Shown: one piece after another, positions 35,301 through 47,500 of the stretch | Layout of the letters: each line of letters starts with the position of its first letter | Position numbering within the stretch: position 1 is the first letter of the stretch | Assembly (NCBI GenBank): GCA_030267565.1 | Contig: BRXU01000015.1 | Location: 557,001-621,000 of the forward strand | DNA length: 64,000 nt | Direction of reading: 5' to 3' | DNA from: Pleodorina starrii | Taxonomy: Eukaryota; Chlorophyta; Chlorophyceae; Chlamydomonadales; Volvocaceae | Position numbers and translations under genes: made by a program | Notes under the pieces: model-generated | Told to the model about the DNA's origin: nothing | The model's database searches: none | Seen by the model: only the letters and a program-made list of their open reading frames with translations

Positions 35301-38300
35301 CCGGGCGCAGCCGCGGACACGGCATCCCGGCTGGGCCCCGAGACCACGGCGGAGCTGGTGGGCGCGCTGGGCTCCGAAGCCGCCGCCGACCTGGTGGTGG
35401 AGATCGGGCCGGAGGCCGCCGCGGATATCGTGGAGGGACTGGGTGGGTACGGCGGGCTCTCGATGTCAGGGGGCTCCCATCCGGCGCTCCAGGGGAAGCT
35501 TAGGCGTGCGGTCGGGCCGCATCCCGCAGGCCGATGCTATGCGCAGGCAGCGTAAGAGGAGGAGCTGGAAGCTCGTGTGCTTCCCGGGAACCCATGTGCG
35601 TGCTGGGTAGATGTTGGCGCCCTGCCGCGGCTACCGGTAGTCCGTGGCACCGTGCTTTTCGCCTCTCGCCGCCGGACAGCCGTGCCGGCGCTTGGATGCT
35701 TGCAAGACCTCACAAACCTTCCCTGGAGTTGCTGCCGATCTGGGTCGACCCAGCTTTTCCCCCCGATGACGCGCCTTGGCCTGTACGGCACCTGGATACT
35801 GGCAACGAACCCTTCCTTATATGAATGACGGGACGGCGCCGTGCCACAGTCGAAAATGTTTTTGTTGCCGACCTGCTGCATCACCCGTTGCCGCGGCCCT
35901 GCAGGTACTGCGAAGGTGGGCGAGCTGCTCCAGGGGATGGGAGTGCCGTTGGTTTCGGAGATGGTCGCGGCCTTCGGAGCGGACTTCACATCCAGCCTGG
36001 TGCTGCGGCTGCTGCCGATGCCCTCGCGCCCCGCCGCGGCGGCGGTGGCGGCGCTGGGCCCCGCGGGCACTGCGGAGCTGGTGCGGAGGATGGGGACGGA
36101 GCTGGCGGCCGGGGTGGTGCGCGGCATGGGGCCGGAGGTGGGTGGGCGCTGGACGGGGGGGGGGTTATCCACGTATAGGCCGGAGCCGGGGGGGGGATTG
36201 GGCGGCGCGCGGCGTGAGGCCTGGGGCCCTGAGTTTGGGCGAAGTCGTGTATGTTGATTACTCAATTTTGGTTTTCAGCTGCACCTCGTAATTGGCAAGG
36301 TATGCACGAAATGATTCTTGTGGGTTGCTTTTTACAATTCGGATCGTTTGTTACCACACACTTGCGCGTCCTCCTCGTGCCGCACCGGAGCGGATTCTTT
36401 CCCCTCCGCGCTTGCCCCCCTGTGCTGCCCAGGCGTGCTGCGCTGCCGTGCTGTGCTGTGCTGTCGCGGTACCTGTAGAGCAGGCAGAAGAGCGCCCCGC
36501 TGCATACCCGCACGCCGGACTGCCCCATGCATGCACCTCAACGCATGCACCTCAACACTCGGGCATTACAGCCGACCCACCGACCCACCGACCCGTCCTT
36601 ACAAGCAGCCATCCACACACCCGCCCCCCACCCAAACTCTGCGCGCAGGCCACCGCCGCGCTCATCCAGCAGATGGGTCCCGAGCTGGTCGGTGGGCTGG
36701 TCCTGGAGATGGGATCGGAGGACACGTGCGCGCTGCTGGCGGCCCTGGGCGGCCAGCTGGTGGGGCAGCTGGCGGGCGGCATGGGGCCGGGCATGACGGC
36801 GGCGCTGGTGCGCGGCATGGGGCCGCGGTTTGTGGCGGACATGGTGGCTGGTTTCGGAGCACCGCTCACGGCGGGTGAGGTATTGGGGGTGGGAGGACAG
36901 CGTAGTGCTGTGGCAGGGTCACGGGCAAGCTTGCAGGCGATGTGCGCGTCCCATCCCATCCCACCGAAGTGCCAACTCAAACACGCCGTGCCAAGTCGCT
37001 AACAGGTATTCAAAAGGTTGACACACCGCTTGACAAGGCTTGCACTGCCCGGCCTGGACCTGGTCTTTCATTGCTACCTTCCCCTTCCCCTTGCTGCGGT
37101 ATTACCTTGCAGCCCTGTGGTATACATCTTTATTTCCCCCCGTTATTTGCGCCCTCGCCAGACATTGTGTCGGAAATGGGTTCCGAGCGGACCTCGCGGC
37201 TGGTGGTGGCGGTGGAAGGTGCCGGCCTGGGCCCGGAGCTGACGGCGGCGCTGGTCGGCGACTTTGGGCCGCAACTCACGGTAAGCTGGGTTGGCAGGCT
37301 GGGGCGAAGGACGTTGAGCGCTGCGCTCCCCGCCACGTTCGCTCCGCTGCGGTCATATGTATTACCCCCTCCCCCTTCGGGACGCCGTTGACGCCCTGAC
37401 GATGCAGGCTGACATCACGGCGGCCCTGGGCTCAGCCCGAACCGCCGCCCTGGTGGAGGCCATGGGAGCGGAGCCCACGGCGCGCCTGGTGGCTGCGATG
37501 GGGCCGCAGCGAGTGGCGGCGCTGGTGCAGGTAAGGGGGAGCTTGACGGCAGCAGATGTGGTGTAGAGAAACCAGCGGGTTAGTGCGCGCCCGGGTTGTT
37601 CGCCTGCCTGGGGGCTCCAGCACGCCAGTCATTTGCGTCGCTTACCACATGTGCGCGACGCCCCTCCCGCTAACATGCCGCGCGTATCTGGAGCCCGCAA
37701 CCGCGATTGTTCAAATTCGGCACGAAAGCGTTCAACTATGAAGAGATGTTGCCCCTCGACTCTCAACTCCCACCCCCACCGCCAGGCCATGACGGCGCAA
37801 GGCACCGCCGACCTGACCACTGCCATGGGCCCCGCGCTGACGGCGGCGCTGGTCACGGCAATGGGCTCCGAGACCGTTGCAGATTTGGTTTCGGAGATGG
37901 GACCAGCCCTCACCGCTTGTCTGGTCGGCGCCATGGGGGCCGCTGCTACCGCCGACCTCGTCCGGCGCTTCGGCGGGGCAGTGGCGGGGGGCGTGGCGAC
38001 GCACCTGGGCACGAGGCGCACCGCAAATCTGGTAGCCGCCATGGGCGTTGAGCTGACGGCGGGGCTGCTGGGCGGGATCGGCATGGCGGGCGTGGCGGAG
38101 CTCGTGGGCCTTATGGGCGCGGAGCCGGCGGCGGAGGTGGCGGAGGCGCTTGGCACGGCATTCGTGGCTGACCTGGTGGCGGCGCTGGGCGCGGCGGAGG
38201 TGGTGCAGCTGGTGGCGAGCATGGGCCCCGGCCTGACGGCGGCGGTGGTGAACCGGCTGGGGACTGCGATGAATGCGGAGCTGGCGGTGCGGCTTGGCGG

Positions 38301-38592
38301 CAAGGTGGCGGTGGCGGCGGTGCCGGCAATGGCGGCGGCGGCGGGCGCGGTGGCAGCGGCGCCAGTGCTGGTGGCGGGCGCGATGGTGGCGGCGCCGGTG
38401 GTGGCGGCGGGCGCGATGGTGGCGGCGCCGGTGGTGGCGGCGGGCGCGATGGTGGCGGCGCCGGTGGCGCTGGCGGCCGGCATCGCAGCGGGCATGGGAG
38501 GGGGCGGCGGCAGGGGGCATGAGGGGCCGCCCTCGCCGCCGCCGCCGGGGGAGGAGCAGCCGCTGCCTGAGGTGCTTGAGCCTCAGCATTAA
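32342..38592 (+). CDS. Protein with about 42 tandem 12-residue repeats (about 1367 aa)
   Basis: Exons: 32342-32488 (tentative), 32597-34849, 35247-35442, 35905-36137, 36649-36874, 37162-37280, 37408-37530 and 37786-38592; phases match at every junction. Residues 1-760 are mostly Ser/Gly/Ala/Gln-rich, apart from a normal-looking segment near 60-100 (RFALAVTWVDGCFTCGALVF). From about residue 767 to 1267 the protein is a run of 12-residue units, consensus (M/L)GPxxTAxLVxx, for example LGPETTAELVGA, MGPELVGGLVLE, MGSERTSRLVVA and MGPALTAALVTA. Introns cut the units at different positions, yet the period survives splicing, which strongly supports the exon model. The pattern suits short stacked helices, similar in spacing to MgtE-N/FliG-type superhelices, but I cannot assign it to a family. 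The tail has three copies of VVAAGAMVAAP-like sequence, hydrophobic enough for a membrane or aggregation segment, and ends in a Pro/Glu-rich stretch. Function unknown. Confidence 0.75.
36158..36187. repeat. Dispersed short repeat, copy 1
   Basis: A motif of about 29 bp containing TTATCCACG-ATAGGCCGGAGCC, preceded by a G run, lies in an intron of the 12-residue repeat gene. A near-identical copy occurs at 50928-50956. Confidence 0.7.
38365..38463. repeat. Three tandem 33-bp coding repeats
   Basis: Units at 38365-38397, 38398-38430 and 38431-38463 encode VLVAGAMVAAP, VVAAGAMVAAP and VVAAGAMVAAP in the C-terminal tail of the 12-residue repeat protein. Units 2 and 3 are identical. Confidence 0.9.
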
Positions 38593-39368
38593 CCCTCTGC
38601 AGCAGCATTAACCCTCTACAGCGGGTTGAGATTGTTGCGGTTGGATGCAGGCGCGCGTGCGGGGGAAGCGGCTCTGGAGGGCGGACGCAAGGACAGCTGC
38701 GGAGGTGCATTTGTGGCCGCGTCGGCAAGGTTGTGCGAGACTTGGTGTTAGGGTTGTCGTGTGGAACGCTGCGGTTGAGTGCCCAAGTGAGGGATGTTGG
38801 GGTTCCCGACGGCGCACATATTTTACAAAGTGCCCAAGCACGGGAAGTTCGGGGTCTCGACTGGCGAACATTTCACACGGAGTGCGATTGAGGGCTTTAA
38901 CTTGATGAATGTTGCGAAGACACTGAGAACGGGACATCACGTTTACGAAAGCCCGTGTCTGTGCTTCTGGCGATTATATTGACGCAGTTTGCAGAAACCG
39001 AGGGTACACGACGAACGCGTTGTCAGTCAGGCTGCATATAATGTTGCGACGTCGTCTCATCGACGTATGCTACTTACGGGGATTAGGTGACGTAGACCAG
39101 AGAGGGGCGCTTGGCCTGCTGCGCCTGCTGCGGTGGGTTGTAGAGCCGTACATTTAGCGCTCCGTGAAAGCCAGCAGGCCAGCTTTGTCCTTCAGTACCC
39201 TTTGTTGTTGCGATGCTGTAACGCATAAAAATATATTCATTTGCGCATTCGAGGATGTCTGCTGGCTAGTTCAGCACATCAGCAGTCTTGCTGCAGGCTG
39301 CTTGGCGTGGCGGAGCTCATGATGTTAGGGGAAATCTTCGTAGTACTAGGGCCATAGGTAAATCTGCC
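38593..39368. other. Intergenic spacer
   Basis: No supported gene. It contains the 3' UTR of the repeat protein and the promoter and 5' UTR of the next gene. The stop codon of the repeat protein lies inside a small two-copy repeat (AGCATTAACCCTCT). A TGTAA at 39217-39221 is rather far downstream to be that gene's poly(A) signal. Confidence 0.4.
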
Positions 39369-42300
39369 ATGAATACAAAGAATTTAAGCCGATACGTTGT
39401 ATCCTCGAGGGCGCGAGCTTTCTGGACATCCAGAATCTGCGCCCGTCCCGCTCGGGATTTTGAAGTGTGCACTGAATTTCATGGCAAAACACTTAATGTA
39501 GCGGAATCTAATCTCCAATCTGGGCACAGCCGGAGAGACTGTGGTTGCCGTCGGGGAAAGTGCGCCGCAGGTCGAGGCAGCACAGAGATCAGCGTTCTGA
39601 CGAATAGATCAGCACGAGATGGCAGACGTCCGCGAATTCATCTGGTCAAGCCGGCGGGCAACGCAAGCGGCGGCGCCGTTTTAGACGGTAACCAACCTCG
39701 GATTCCCACGTCTGCCCGGGCGAATCCGCCCAGCCCCTCGGTCAGCAAGGCCTCCCTGCAGCATCAGAAGCACCCACACCCGCAGCAGCAGCCCCCGCCT
39801 CCTCCTACCACTGTCAGCCCTTCGGTTGCCCGGCATGTCACGCACCTTATCAGCGGGGCCCGGACGTGGCCCGAACTGGCGACCATCACGTACGAGTACG
39901 GGGGCGCCGCAGCCCTCAACGAGATCCATTTGGCCGCTGCGCTGAGCCGCCTAGCAAAGATGGACTTGGCAACTTCCCAGCAGCAGCTACATCAGCAGCA
40001 GCAGCAGTTTCAGGCCTCCCGAGGCGCGTCCCAGCATGCTAATCTGCAGCCGCCTTCCTCCTCAGGTAGCCTGGGGCCTCGTGGTATGCCCCGCGGTGCC
40101 TCCATGGTACCTCCCGCGCCACCCCGGGATAGCGCTGCTAATGGCCAAACAGACGCCTGGTCGGATCGCTACCCACCTGCTCCGGCCACAAGCGCACCTC
40201 CGGCGGGTCAATACCTCGGCCCCGCACCACCGCCGCTACCTGTCCAGGCGCGGCGCCCGGGGCTCGTGCCGCCGGCCGCACCGCAGCGTGGGGTCGCTGC
40301 GCCCGGAGCTCCTGGCTGGGGGGCGCCACGGGCCCTGCCATTGTCCGATCTGGGTTCTTCGCCGCTGCGATCTGCGCCGAGCACACCGCCGCCGGGGCTG
40401 GGGCCCGCAGCCGCCACAGCAGCTGCAAGCAGGCTGGCGTCGTCCTCTCATCGTGCAGGTACCGCAAACATAGGATACGGCGCTAGAGCCCTGGCACAGC
40501 CCCTGCCTGCTGCATCGGCCGAGGAGCTGTTTGTCGAGCTGCTGGAGGCGCTCGCACGCCGCTGCGGCGGCCTGGATAACGGCACGAGGCCAGCGGCGAC
40601 GGCAGCAGCGGCGTCGACCGCGAGCAGCGGAGGCGCAAGCCGAGTTGGGAGCAGGGAATTTGGGCGCGCAGCTGTGGCCGCGGAGGCGGCGCCGCCGCCG
40701 CCAGCTCGTGTACTGGCCAACGCGACGTGGGGTGCGGCACGCATCCTCTTAGAGGTATGGCCTCCACTGCAGTCCGCAGCCTCCAGCGGCGCAGCTCCCC
40801 GCCACCCGACAGCCGTGCGTCCCGGCGCAAGCGCTGCACCGCTTGCGGAGCTTGGGCCCGGCCTTTTTTCTGTCACGATCCCTCCCGCTACTGGCCCCGG
40901 TCCGAGCCCAGGCCCTGGGCCAGGGGCTGCACTGCAGCTGCGGCGGCGTGCCACGGCGGCGTTGCGCGCGCTGCTGGCGCGGGTGCCGGAAGCGGCGGAC
41001 TCTCTGGAGCCCCAGCATATCTCAAACTTGCTGTACTCTGTGGCTCGGCTGGCGGAGCAGCTGCCGGAAGTGCTGCAAGCTGACGGCGGTAGCGGCACAG
41101 GCGGCGGCGGCGGCAGCAACGGCGTCGCCGCGGCAGCCGAGACGGCGGCGGTGGTGGGGGCGGAGCGGCCCCCAGCGCTGCCGCGCGTTGGAATCGCGAC
41201 GCGGCGGCTAGTGGCCACGCTTTTGGACGTCAGCCTATCCAAGCTGGCGAGCTTTGGGCCGCAGGTGGGTCGGCGGACGGGCTGGGGTAACTACCGTAGG
41301 CGGATTGAGGCTGGCCGGTGTTATAGCGGGGAGCAGACAGTCCGGAAGAAACGCCAGGAGTGCTAGTACGCGTGCCGCGTGCGGTATCGGCGCTGCCGCG
41401 ACCTGCGGTTGCCTTGCCGTCGTTAGATTCGCGTTGACCAAAGGCAGGCATGCCCGCTGCTGCTGCCGCTTCGTTGCAGGCGTTGTCGAACTCGCTGTAT
41501 GCGGTGGCGGTCCTGGGCGTCCCGCCGCCGCAGGCCTGGCTCAGTGCCTGGCTCGATGCGGCGGGCGGGCAGCTCCCCCGGGCTGACCCGCAGCACATCG
41601 CCAACATGCTGTGGGCACTGGCGCGCCTGGGGTGCGACCCAGGTGACCCATGGGTCGTGCGCGCGCTGCAGGCCGCGGCGCTCAAGGCCCCAGCCTTCAC
41701 GACGCAGGTAAGAACCGGCGTTGGCGGATGCAAGGCGCGCGGCTTGCGGAGCGCACAGTCCTCATGGCAAGATTTCTGTCCGTTTGATCGGGGCTTTGCT
41801 GTGGATTCGGCTTGTGCGCTTTCTAAATTACACTTTCATTCAGCGAGGCCGGTATTGGGCTTCGGAAGCCGGCTGGCAGGTAGGCAAACCTCTCCATCTG
41901 TTGTCTCATTTACTGCCCTTCTCCCGCCGTTGGCACCGCCTTACCCTCTCGAATGCCTCTGCCCAGGGCCTCTGCAACACGCTCTGGGGCCTGGCAAAGC
42001 TCAACTCCGTAGCCTACGATGCCGTCAAGGCGCGAGCGCTGATGCCGCTGTTGACTGGCCTGGGCTCGGCAGCGCGCGAGTGCGACGGGCAGGACGTGGC
42101 GAACGGAATGTGGGCGCTAGCACGCTTGCACATGCGGCTCCCCCCGCAGCTGCCGCTGTCGTCTGCGCCGCCGACGCCGGCTCCCGGCTTTGACGGGCCG
42201 TCGCCGTCGCCGCAGCAGCAGCAGCACCAGAAACAGCAACAGCAGCAGGGATCGCCGGCGTCGGCCTCCGCATCGGCGATTCGCGAGACGCTGCGGTCGG

Positions 42301-43778
42301 CGGGGCACAGGCTGCTCGAGGCATCTTCGCGCCACCTGCACGCCTACAGCCCACAGCAGCTTGCCAACGCCTCCTGGGCCGCGGGGGTGCTGGGCCTGTC
42401 GCCGGCGCCCGACTGGACGGCGCAGTTCTGGCCCGCAGCACAGGCTGCGCTGCCCGCCATGCGCACCGAGGAGCTGGTGGCTGCCGCCATGGCGTCCGCA
42501 CGGCTGGGGCTCCAGCCGCCAGACCAATTCCTTGCTGCTATGCTGGAGCTGACGAGCCAGGCCATGATTCAACAGGGGGAGCAGGAGCAGGCTGCCGCGG
42601 GGGCTGCCGCCGCCGACTGCGACCCACGAGTTGTTGGATCGGCGGATGTTGGCGGCTGTGGCGGCGGCAGCGGTGGCGGCCCGGCGGCGGGTGCCCAGAC
42701 TCGGTTCCAGGCGACGGGCCGTGCGTTGTCCAGCCTGTTGTGGTGCGTAGAGGCGTGGGGGGTGCGGGTGCCGGTGGCGTGGACGTCCTGCGTGCTGGGC
42801 CGCCTGGAGGCGCTCGCGGCAGCGGGGGCGCTAGAGCCGGCAGCACTGGCGACGGCGCTGCAGGCCATGGCGCGCATGGGGCTGCGGCCCGACGCGGTGG
42901 TCGCGGGTTGGACGAGGAGGGTGCTGGGGGCCTTCCTGGCCACTGCCGCCGGTTTGGGTGAAGGCGAGGGCGAGCCTGCAGGCGCATCGGCGGTGCTGGT
43001 CTCGGAGGGGCGCGCACCTGTGCGGCTGCGGCCAGCGGGGAGATCGGGAGGCGGCAGTGGGCCGACTGCCGTCGGCGGCGGCCTCGACGCTCGGTGCGCG
43101 CGCATGCTGCTCTGGTCGCTGGCGCGCCTGCGATGCCAGGTGCCGGACGACGTGGCGGGTGCCTTTGCTCTGGCGGCGTCGGAGTGCGACAGCCCAGCGG
43201 CGAGTTCGGCGGGCTTTGGGGGGCTTGGAGCGATGGCGGCGAGCTCGGCAGTGCAGTCGGCGATAGGCGCGGATGGGAAGCTGGTGGGCGGCGGAAAGCT
43301 CGCTGTCTTGCCGGCTGTGGCTATGGCGGCGGCTGGCGGTGCTAGCGCATTGGATGCCCCTGGAGCCCAGGGACGGGAGAGCGGGAAGGTCACTGGGGTG
43401 GGTGAGGAAGGTGAGGGGGGCAAGGGGGCGCGGAACGTGTGCGTGGCGCTTTGGGCGCTTGCGCGCCTGTCCAGCCGGCCCAAGAAGGCGGTGATGCAGC
43501 GGCTGGCGCGGCGCGCCACGGCGGATGTCTCGTTGGCCAGCGAATCGGAGCTGTCAACCCTCATCCGCGCGTTCGCGGCCCTGGGATTCCGGCCCGGCGC
43601 TGGCTTTCGAAGGGCCGCGGAGGCACGGGCCGTGTGTTTGGCCCCGGCGCTCAGTGAGGAGCAGGTGGCATCGCTGCTGGCGAGTTGCTCTGGCCTGAAG
43701 TGGCGTCTCAGCGAAGGGGCGCTCGCCGCGCTTCGTGGCGCGTCACGTCGGGACATTTCGGCTAGTGTGCTTCGCTAG
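39369..43778 (+). CDS. FASTK/OPR-like helical-repeat protein, probable organellar RNA-binding factor (1311 aa)
   Basis: Three exons fit in phase: 39369-41264, 41480-41707 and 41967-43778. The ATG at 39369 opens an Arg/Ser-rich N-terminus (MNTKNLSRYVVSSRARAFWT) typical of an organellar transit peptide; the frame is open further upstream but without an ATG. After Gln/Pro-rich sequence comes RTWPELATITYEYGGAAALN and then recurrent motifs of the xxLxNxLWALARL type: EPQHISNLLYSVARL, DPQHIANMLWALARLGC, GLCNTLWGLAKLN, GQDVANGMWALARLH, SPQQLANASWAAGVLG, ARMLLWSLARLRC and RNVCVALWALARLSSRP. Such repeats occur in algal Tbc2-like and other FASTK/OPR proteins that bind and stabilise or activate translation of chloroplast or mitochondrial mRNAs. 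A C-terminal RAP domain is not evident. The specific RNA target cannot be inferred. Long Ala/Gly inserts separate the repeat blocks. Confidence 0.78.
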
Positions 43779-44582
43779 TGTGCTTCGCTTTGCTATGATA
43801 CCTTTACGGTGATGTGCTTCAGGGTAGCGTCGGAGTTCTGGCTGGGGGTTGCTGGCTTGAGCTGCGACAGCTGCCATGGTTGCACTGCGCTTCGCGTGGG
43901 CGTCTGTATGGCTCGTTTGCGGGTGAGTTGATGCGTGCCGACAGGTTGAGCATCTACAGTCTGGCTGTAAATGGGCCGAGCGCATTCTTTCGTAACCAGG
44001 CCCCCGTTGCCCCCGCCCTCATAATTTTACGGCTAAATGTACGGGAATCGAACAAATATTTCCGGTTGAGGCGGGTTGCACCCTTTGGCTTTGTGTGCTT
44101 GCATAGCATAAGAGCGCAGCGCCAACGTAAATCGTGTCGGAAAGTTTTTGGCGGTTTCTGTACGGCATTGCCCGGTTGAGGAGTCCATAATACTTGAACA
44201 AACGGTATGGAAGAAATTTTTTTCAACCCTAGCCAATAACTGAGTCCCATTTGTGACGTTGTGCCGCGGGTGAGTCAGCGAACATGCTTCACATCAGGCT
44301 TAGAGAATGTATAAAATATCTCTGCATTTAAGCAGCTAAAGTAGACCTTGCGTGCCCCTCAAAATATTTTCTTTGTCAGTATATGTCGTACACATGGTGC
44401 AGTCAAGTCCTTCTCCCCTAGTTCTAGCCGCTGACACCCTCATCGCTTGCTGAAGAGCATAGGTGGACCACAAAGAGCTTGTGTGGAACCTAGTCTGTTA
44501 CTCAGCAGTTATTGGTGAAATGCTCGCCACCGGGTAGTCCGAATTATCGCAGGCGGTGTTACGTTGACGCTTTCAACGAAAA
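43779..44582. other. Intergenic spacer
   Basis: No gene is supported. It contains a TGTAA close to the preceding gene and the promoter/5' UTR of the kinase gene. A minus-strand GTTCGATTCCC near 44040 looks like a tRNA T-loop but no acceptor stem can be drawn. Confidence 0.4.
43966..43970 (+). promoter_or_regulatory. Candidate TGTAA poly(A) signal of the FASTK/OPR-like gene
   Basis: TGTAA lies about 190 bp after the stop codon, a reasonable 3' UTR length for this group. Confidence 0.45.
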
Positions 44583-47500
44583 ATGCCACTCTTCTCGTGC
44601 TTCGGTGGCGGAGGCCCAAAGCACTCTGCCTCAGGGGCGCGCACGGTTGCGAGAGCCAGCGAACCGGAGCCTGTCACTCTGGCACAACCGTCGGCCAAGC
44701 AGCCGGAGTCAGCAGAGGTCAACGTGCTGGGCCCTGGAGGTAGCGGAGCTCTTACAGGCTCTATAAGCAAGAAGTTGAGCAACTCCAGCTTCACGAGGAG
44801 CACCCAGGTACCTTTGGGGAAAGGAGCTGAAGATTTTGGCCGACATGGAATGAGGACATATTATGACGTTTTCGCGGGGCGTTTTGCGCGGGCGTCCTGG
44901 TCCTTGTAGGAAGCATCTGACAAGGCCGCTGCGCCTGCCCCGGGCGCCGGCAGCGGGGCCAGCAACCCAGCACCAGCGGCTGATCGGGCTCCATCCTCGG
45001 AGCCTGTTGAAGAGTCGACCGAGGAAGAGGAGGCACGGCCCACAACCGAAGACGGGAAGCCCGGCCCCCATATTGCTCCAGTTCCCCTGCAAACGCAGCC
45101 CGGGTGTTACACGCACAGTTTGAAGCTGACAAGCGAGCAAACGCTTTGCCAATCAAATATTCAGCTGTGCCGGCCAGAGGAGCTGGTGGGGGACATAAAG
45201 GATTTGGCCTTCATCGGGAACGGCTCGTTTGCCGCGGTGTTCAAGGGTGCGTTGTTGCAGCTCTTCCGTATTTAAGCTTTCTATCAATTACGTGACCACG
45301 GATTTTATTGCGCAGGACTCTGGCAGGGTGCCAAGGTCGCGATAAAGTTTGTCGTGTCAGACAGCCTGAACTCGAACAGCGTTACTCTTCGCGAGTCTCT
45401 CCTTGGGCAGCTGCTCTCCCATCCCAATGTCATCCAGGTGGGCAGACGCGTGTTTCGGGACGGGCCAAGGATGGCATTGCCCCGCACGCGTTCCATGCAT
45501 GCGTTTTCCGTCTACAGATCATGCCCAGTGTTTGCAAGAATCTCCAATCCGATCATAGGTTCTCCTTGCACCATCACTTCACCCCTTTCTCCGGCCGTCC
45601 GGCGGACTTACTCTCCTCCCCCACTCTTGTGACACGTGGAACAGACGTACACCACGCGATGCGCGCTTATGGACGATGAATCGCTGCACACCATCCACGG
45701 ATCCGCCACGGACGATGCGCGCCGGCTAAGTGGTGACAGCCTGCGCTTCGTTAGCGGCGATGGGTGCGTGCGCACGCTGGGCGCAGAGAAAGGGAAATGT
45801 GCCATGCCTTGGCGCCCGGGGGTAGTGGCACAAGACTATCTGTCCACTTAGCGCCCCGGGTTGAAGTGCTGCCGCCTGACGGATTCCCCGCGACCGTTGA
45901 CGGGCCCGCAGGTTTGGCGACCCGCGCCACAAAGCAGGGGGCGGCACGATATCGGTCTCAAACATCCTGCTGCAGCTTCAGGTCAAACCTGGCCAGTACG
46001 TCGCAGTTGTCATAATGGAGTATGCAGACCGGGTGAGTATCCCTCCAGTCTGGGGGCTCAAACGGGCCCTCTTGATTGGTCGGCATTCGGGCAAAAACAA
46101 CTCACACAGCCGTCGAGGGGGGTGGTTTTCGCTTGTGCAGCATAGATCGTGCCGCTGCGAAAGCTTCGGGTCAGCGCCAGCGTTCACGCGTAGATGCATG
46201 GGTTGCGGGAAAAACACATCAGGTGCACGCAGGTTGCGGCGGGGGGGAAGCGAGGGTATACCGCAGCGGAGAGACTTAAGCGATTAATACGTACCAGACA
46301 TACATGGATAGGTGCGACCGCGTCGCCGCCGGACAACCCAAACGAGGGGCGTAGGGCGCAGCCCGGCGGCCTGTAGTGTCGTATCGTTGCGCCGCCGAAC
46401 GAATGCAGGCTTATTGAGGAATGCCTTGAAGAGTTAGCGACCATGACAAATAACGGAAGTTGCCTGCCGATCCCTACCCGGTGCTGGAACGCGGTGTGGT
46501 TGCTCGACTTACATTTGCGGGTCCGATTGCCTGCCGACTTCCTGATGGTGTACGCAGGGCACTCTGCAGGAGGCGATCTACAAGCGGCAGGTGTTCCGGG
46601 AAAGCCCCCGGTGGAACAAGCGCATTGCCGCGCGCGCTTTGTTCCGCACGGCACGCGAGATTGCTTTGGGCATGCAGCACCTCCACAGCAGCAATGTGCT
46701 TCACGGTAGGTCAAGGGCCGGTACCCCTGACTAAGCCGTGTGAGTGGGGGTCGCTGGAGCGCAGTTGGGTAGGAGTTTGAATGATTGGGGGAAAGATTAG
46801 GCCTTAGGCCCCCTGGCACAGCGTGCCGCACGGAACGAGGAAAGCATGGGTTCTGTGGGCGATATCCATTGGCGCTTTTACGCCTAATGGGAACTGGCAT
46901 CCGATGTGCACCGCTGACACGCGCCGAGTGTGAGCACGTTGGAAGCCGCTGCCCTTCGCCCTGGTTAGCATGGTTTGAAGTCCCCGCGCCCACATCCATG
47001 CCCACCTCAAGACGTGCTGACCCCTTTCTGTCGGCTGTGCTGTGCTGTGTTGCCAGGCGACCTCAAGCCCGGCAACGTGTTGCTGACGTCCGCCCGCGTG
47101 GACCGGCGGGGCTTCATCGCAAAGCTGGCGGATTTCGGGCTGTCGCACGTGGCGCACGGGCCTATCGCGACCAACACGTGGGGGGTGAGCCACGGATTCC
47201 GCAGTTTTCCGAGGAATGCATGTCACGGATGCGCCGTTCGGAGGGGCTGGGACACGGCGGGCGGCCATATTGGCGGCATTTGGGAAAGCGCTGCGCGTTG
47301 CTTGTGTGTTTATGAGCAGGCCGTTTTGAGTCGTTTCACAGGCCCACCTACCCTTAGGGTGTCGCATCGCATCGCGGCCAGCTCTTTGTTGTGGTCGTGG
47401 CCAGTCATCCTTGCCATCGTGGCCAGCTTTTTCTGTTGTCAATCCCGACGATTGCTGCCTGATTTCTGAAATGCAAGCGCTCTGACCTTGGTCCACGGCC

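Noticed and set aside
44030..44070. Minus-strand GTTCGATTCCC resembling a tRNA T-loop
   Set aside because: No matching acceptor, D or anticodon arms were found.
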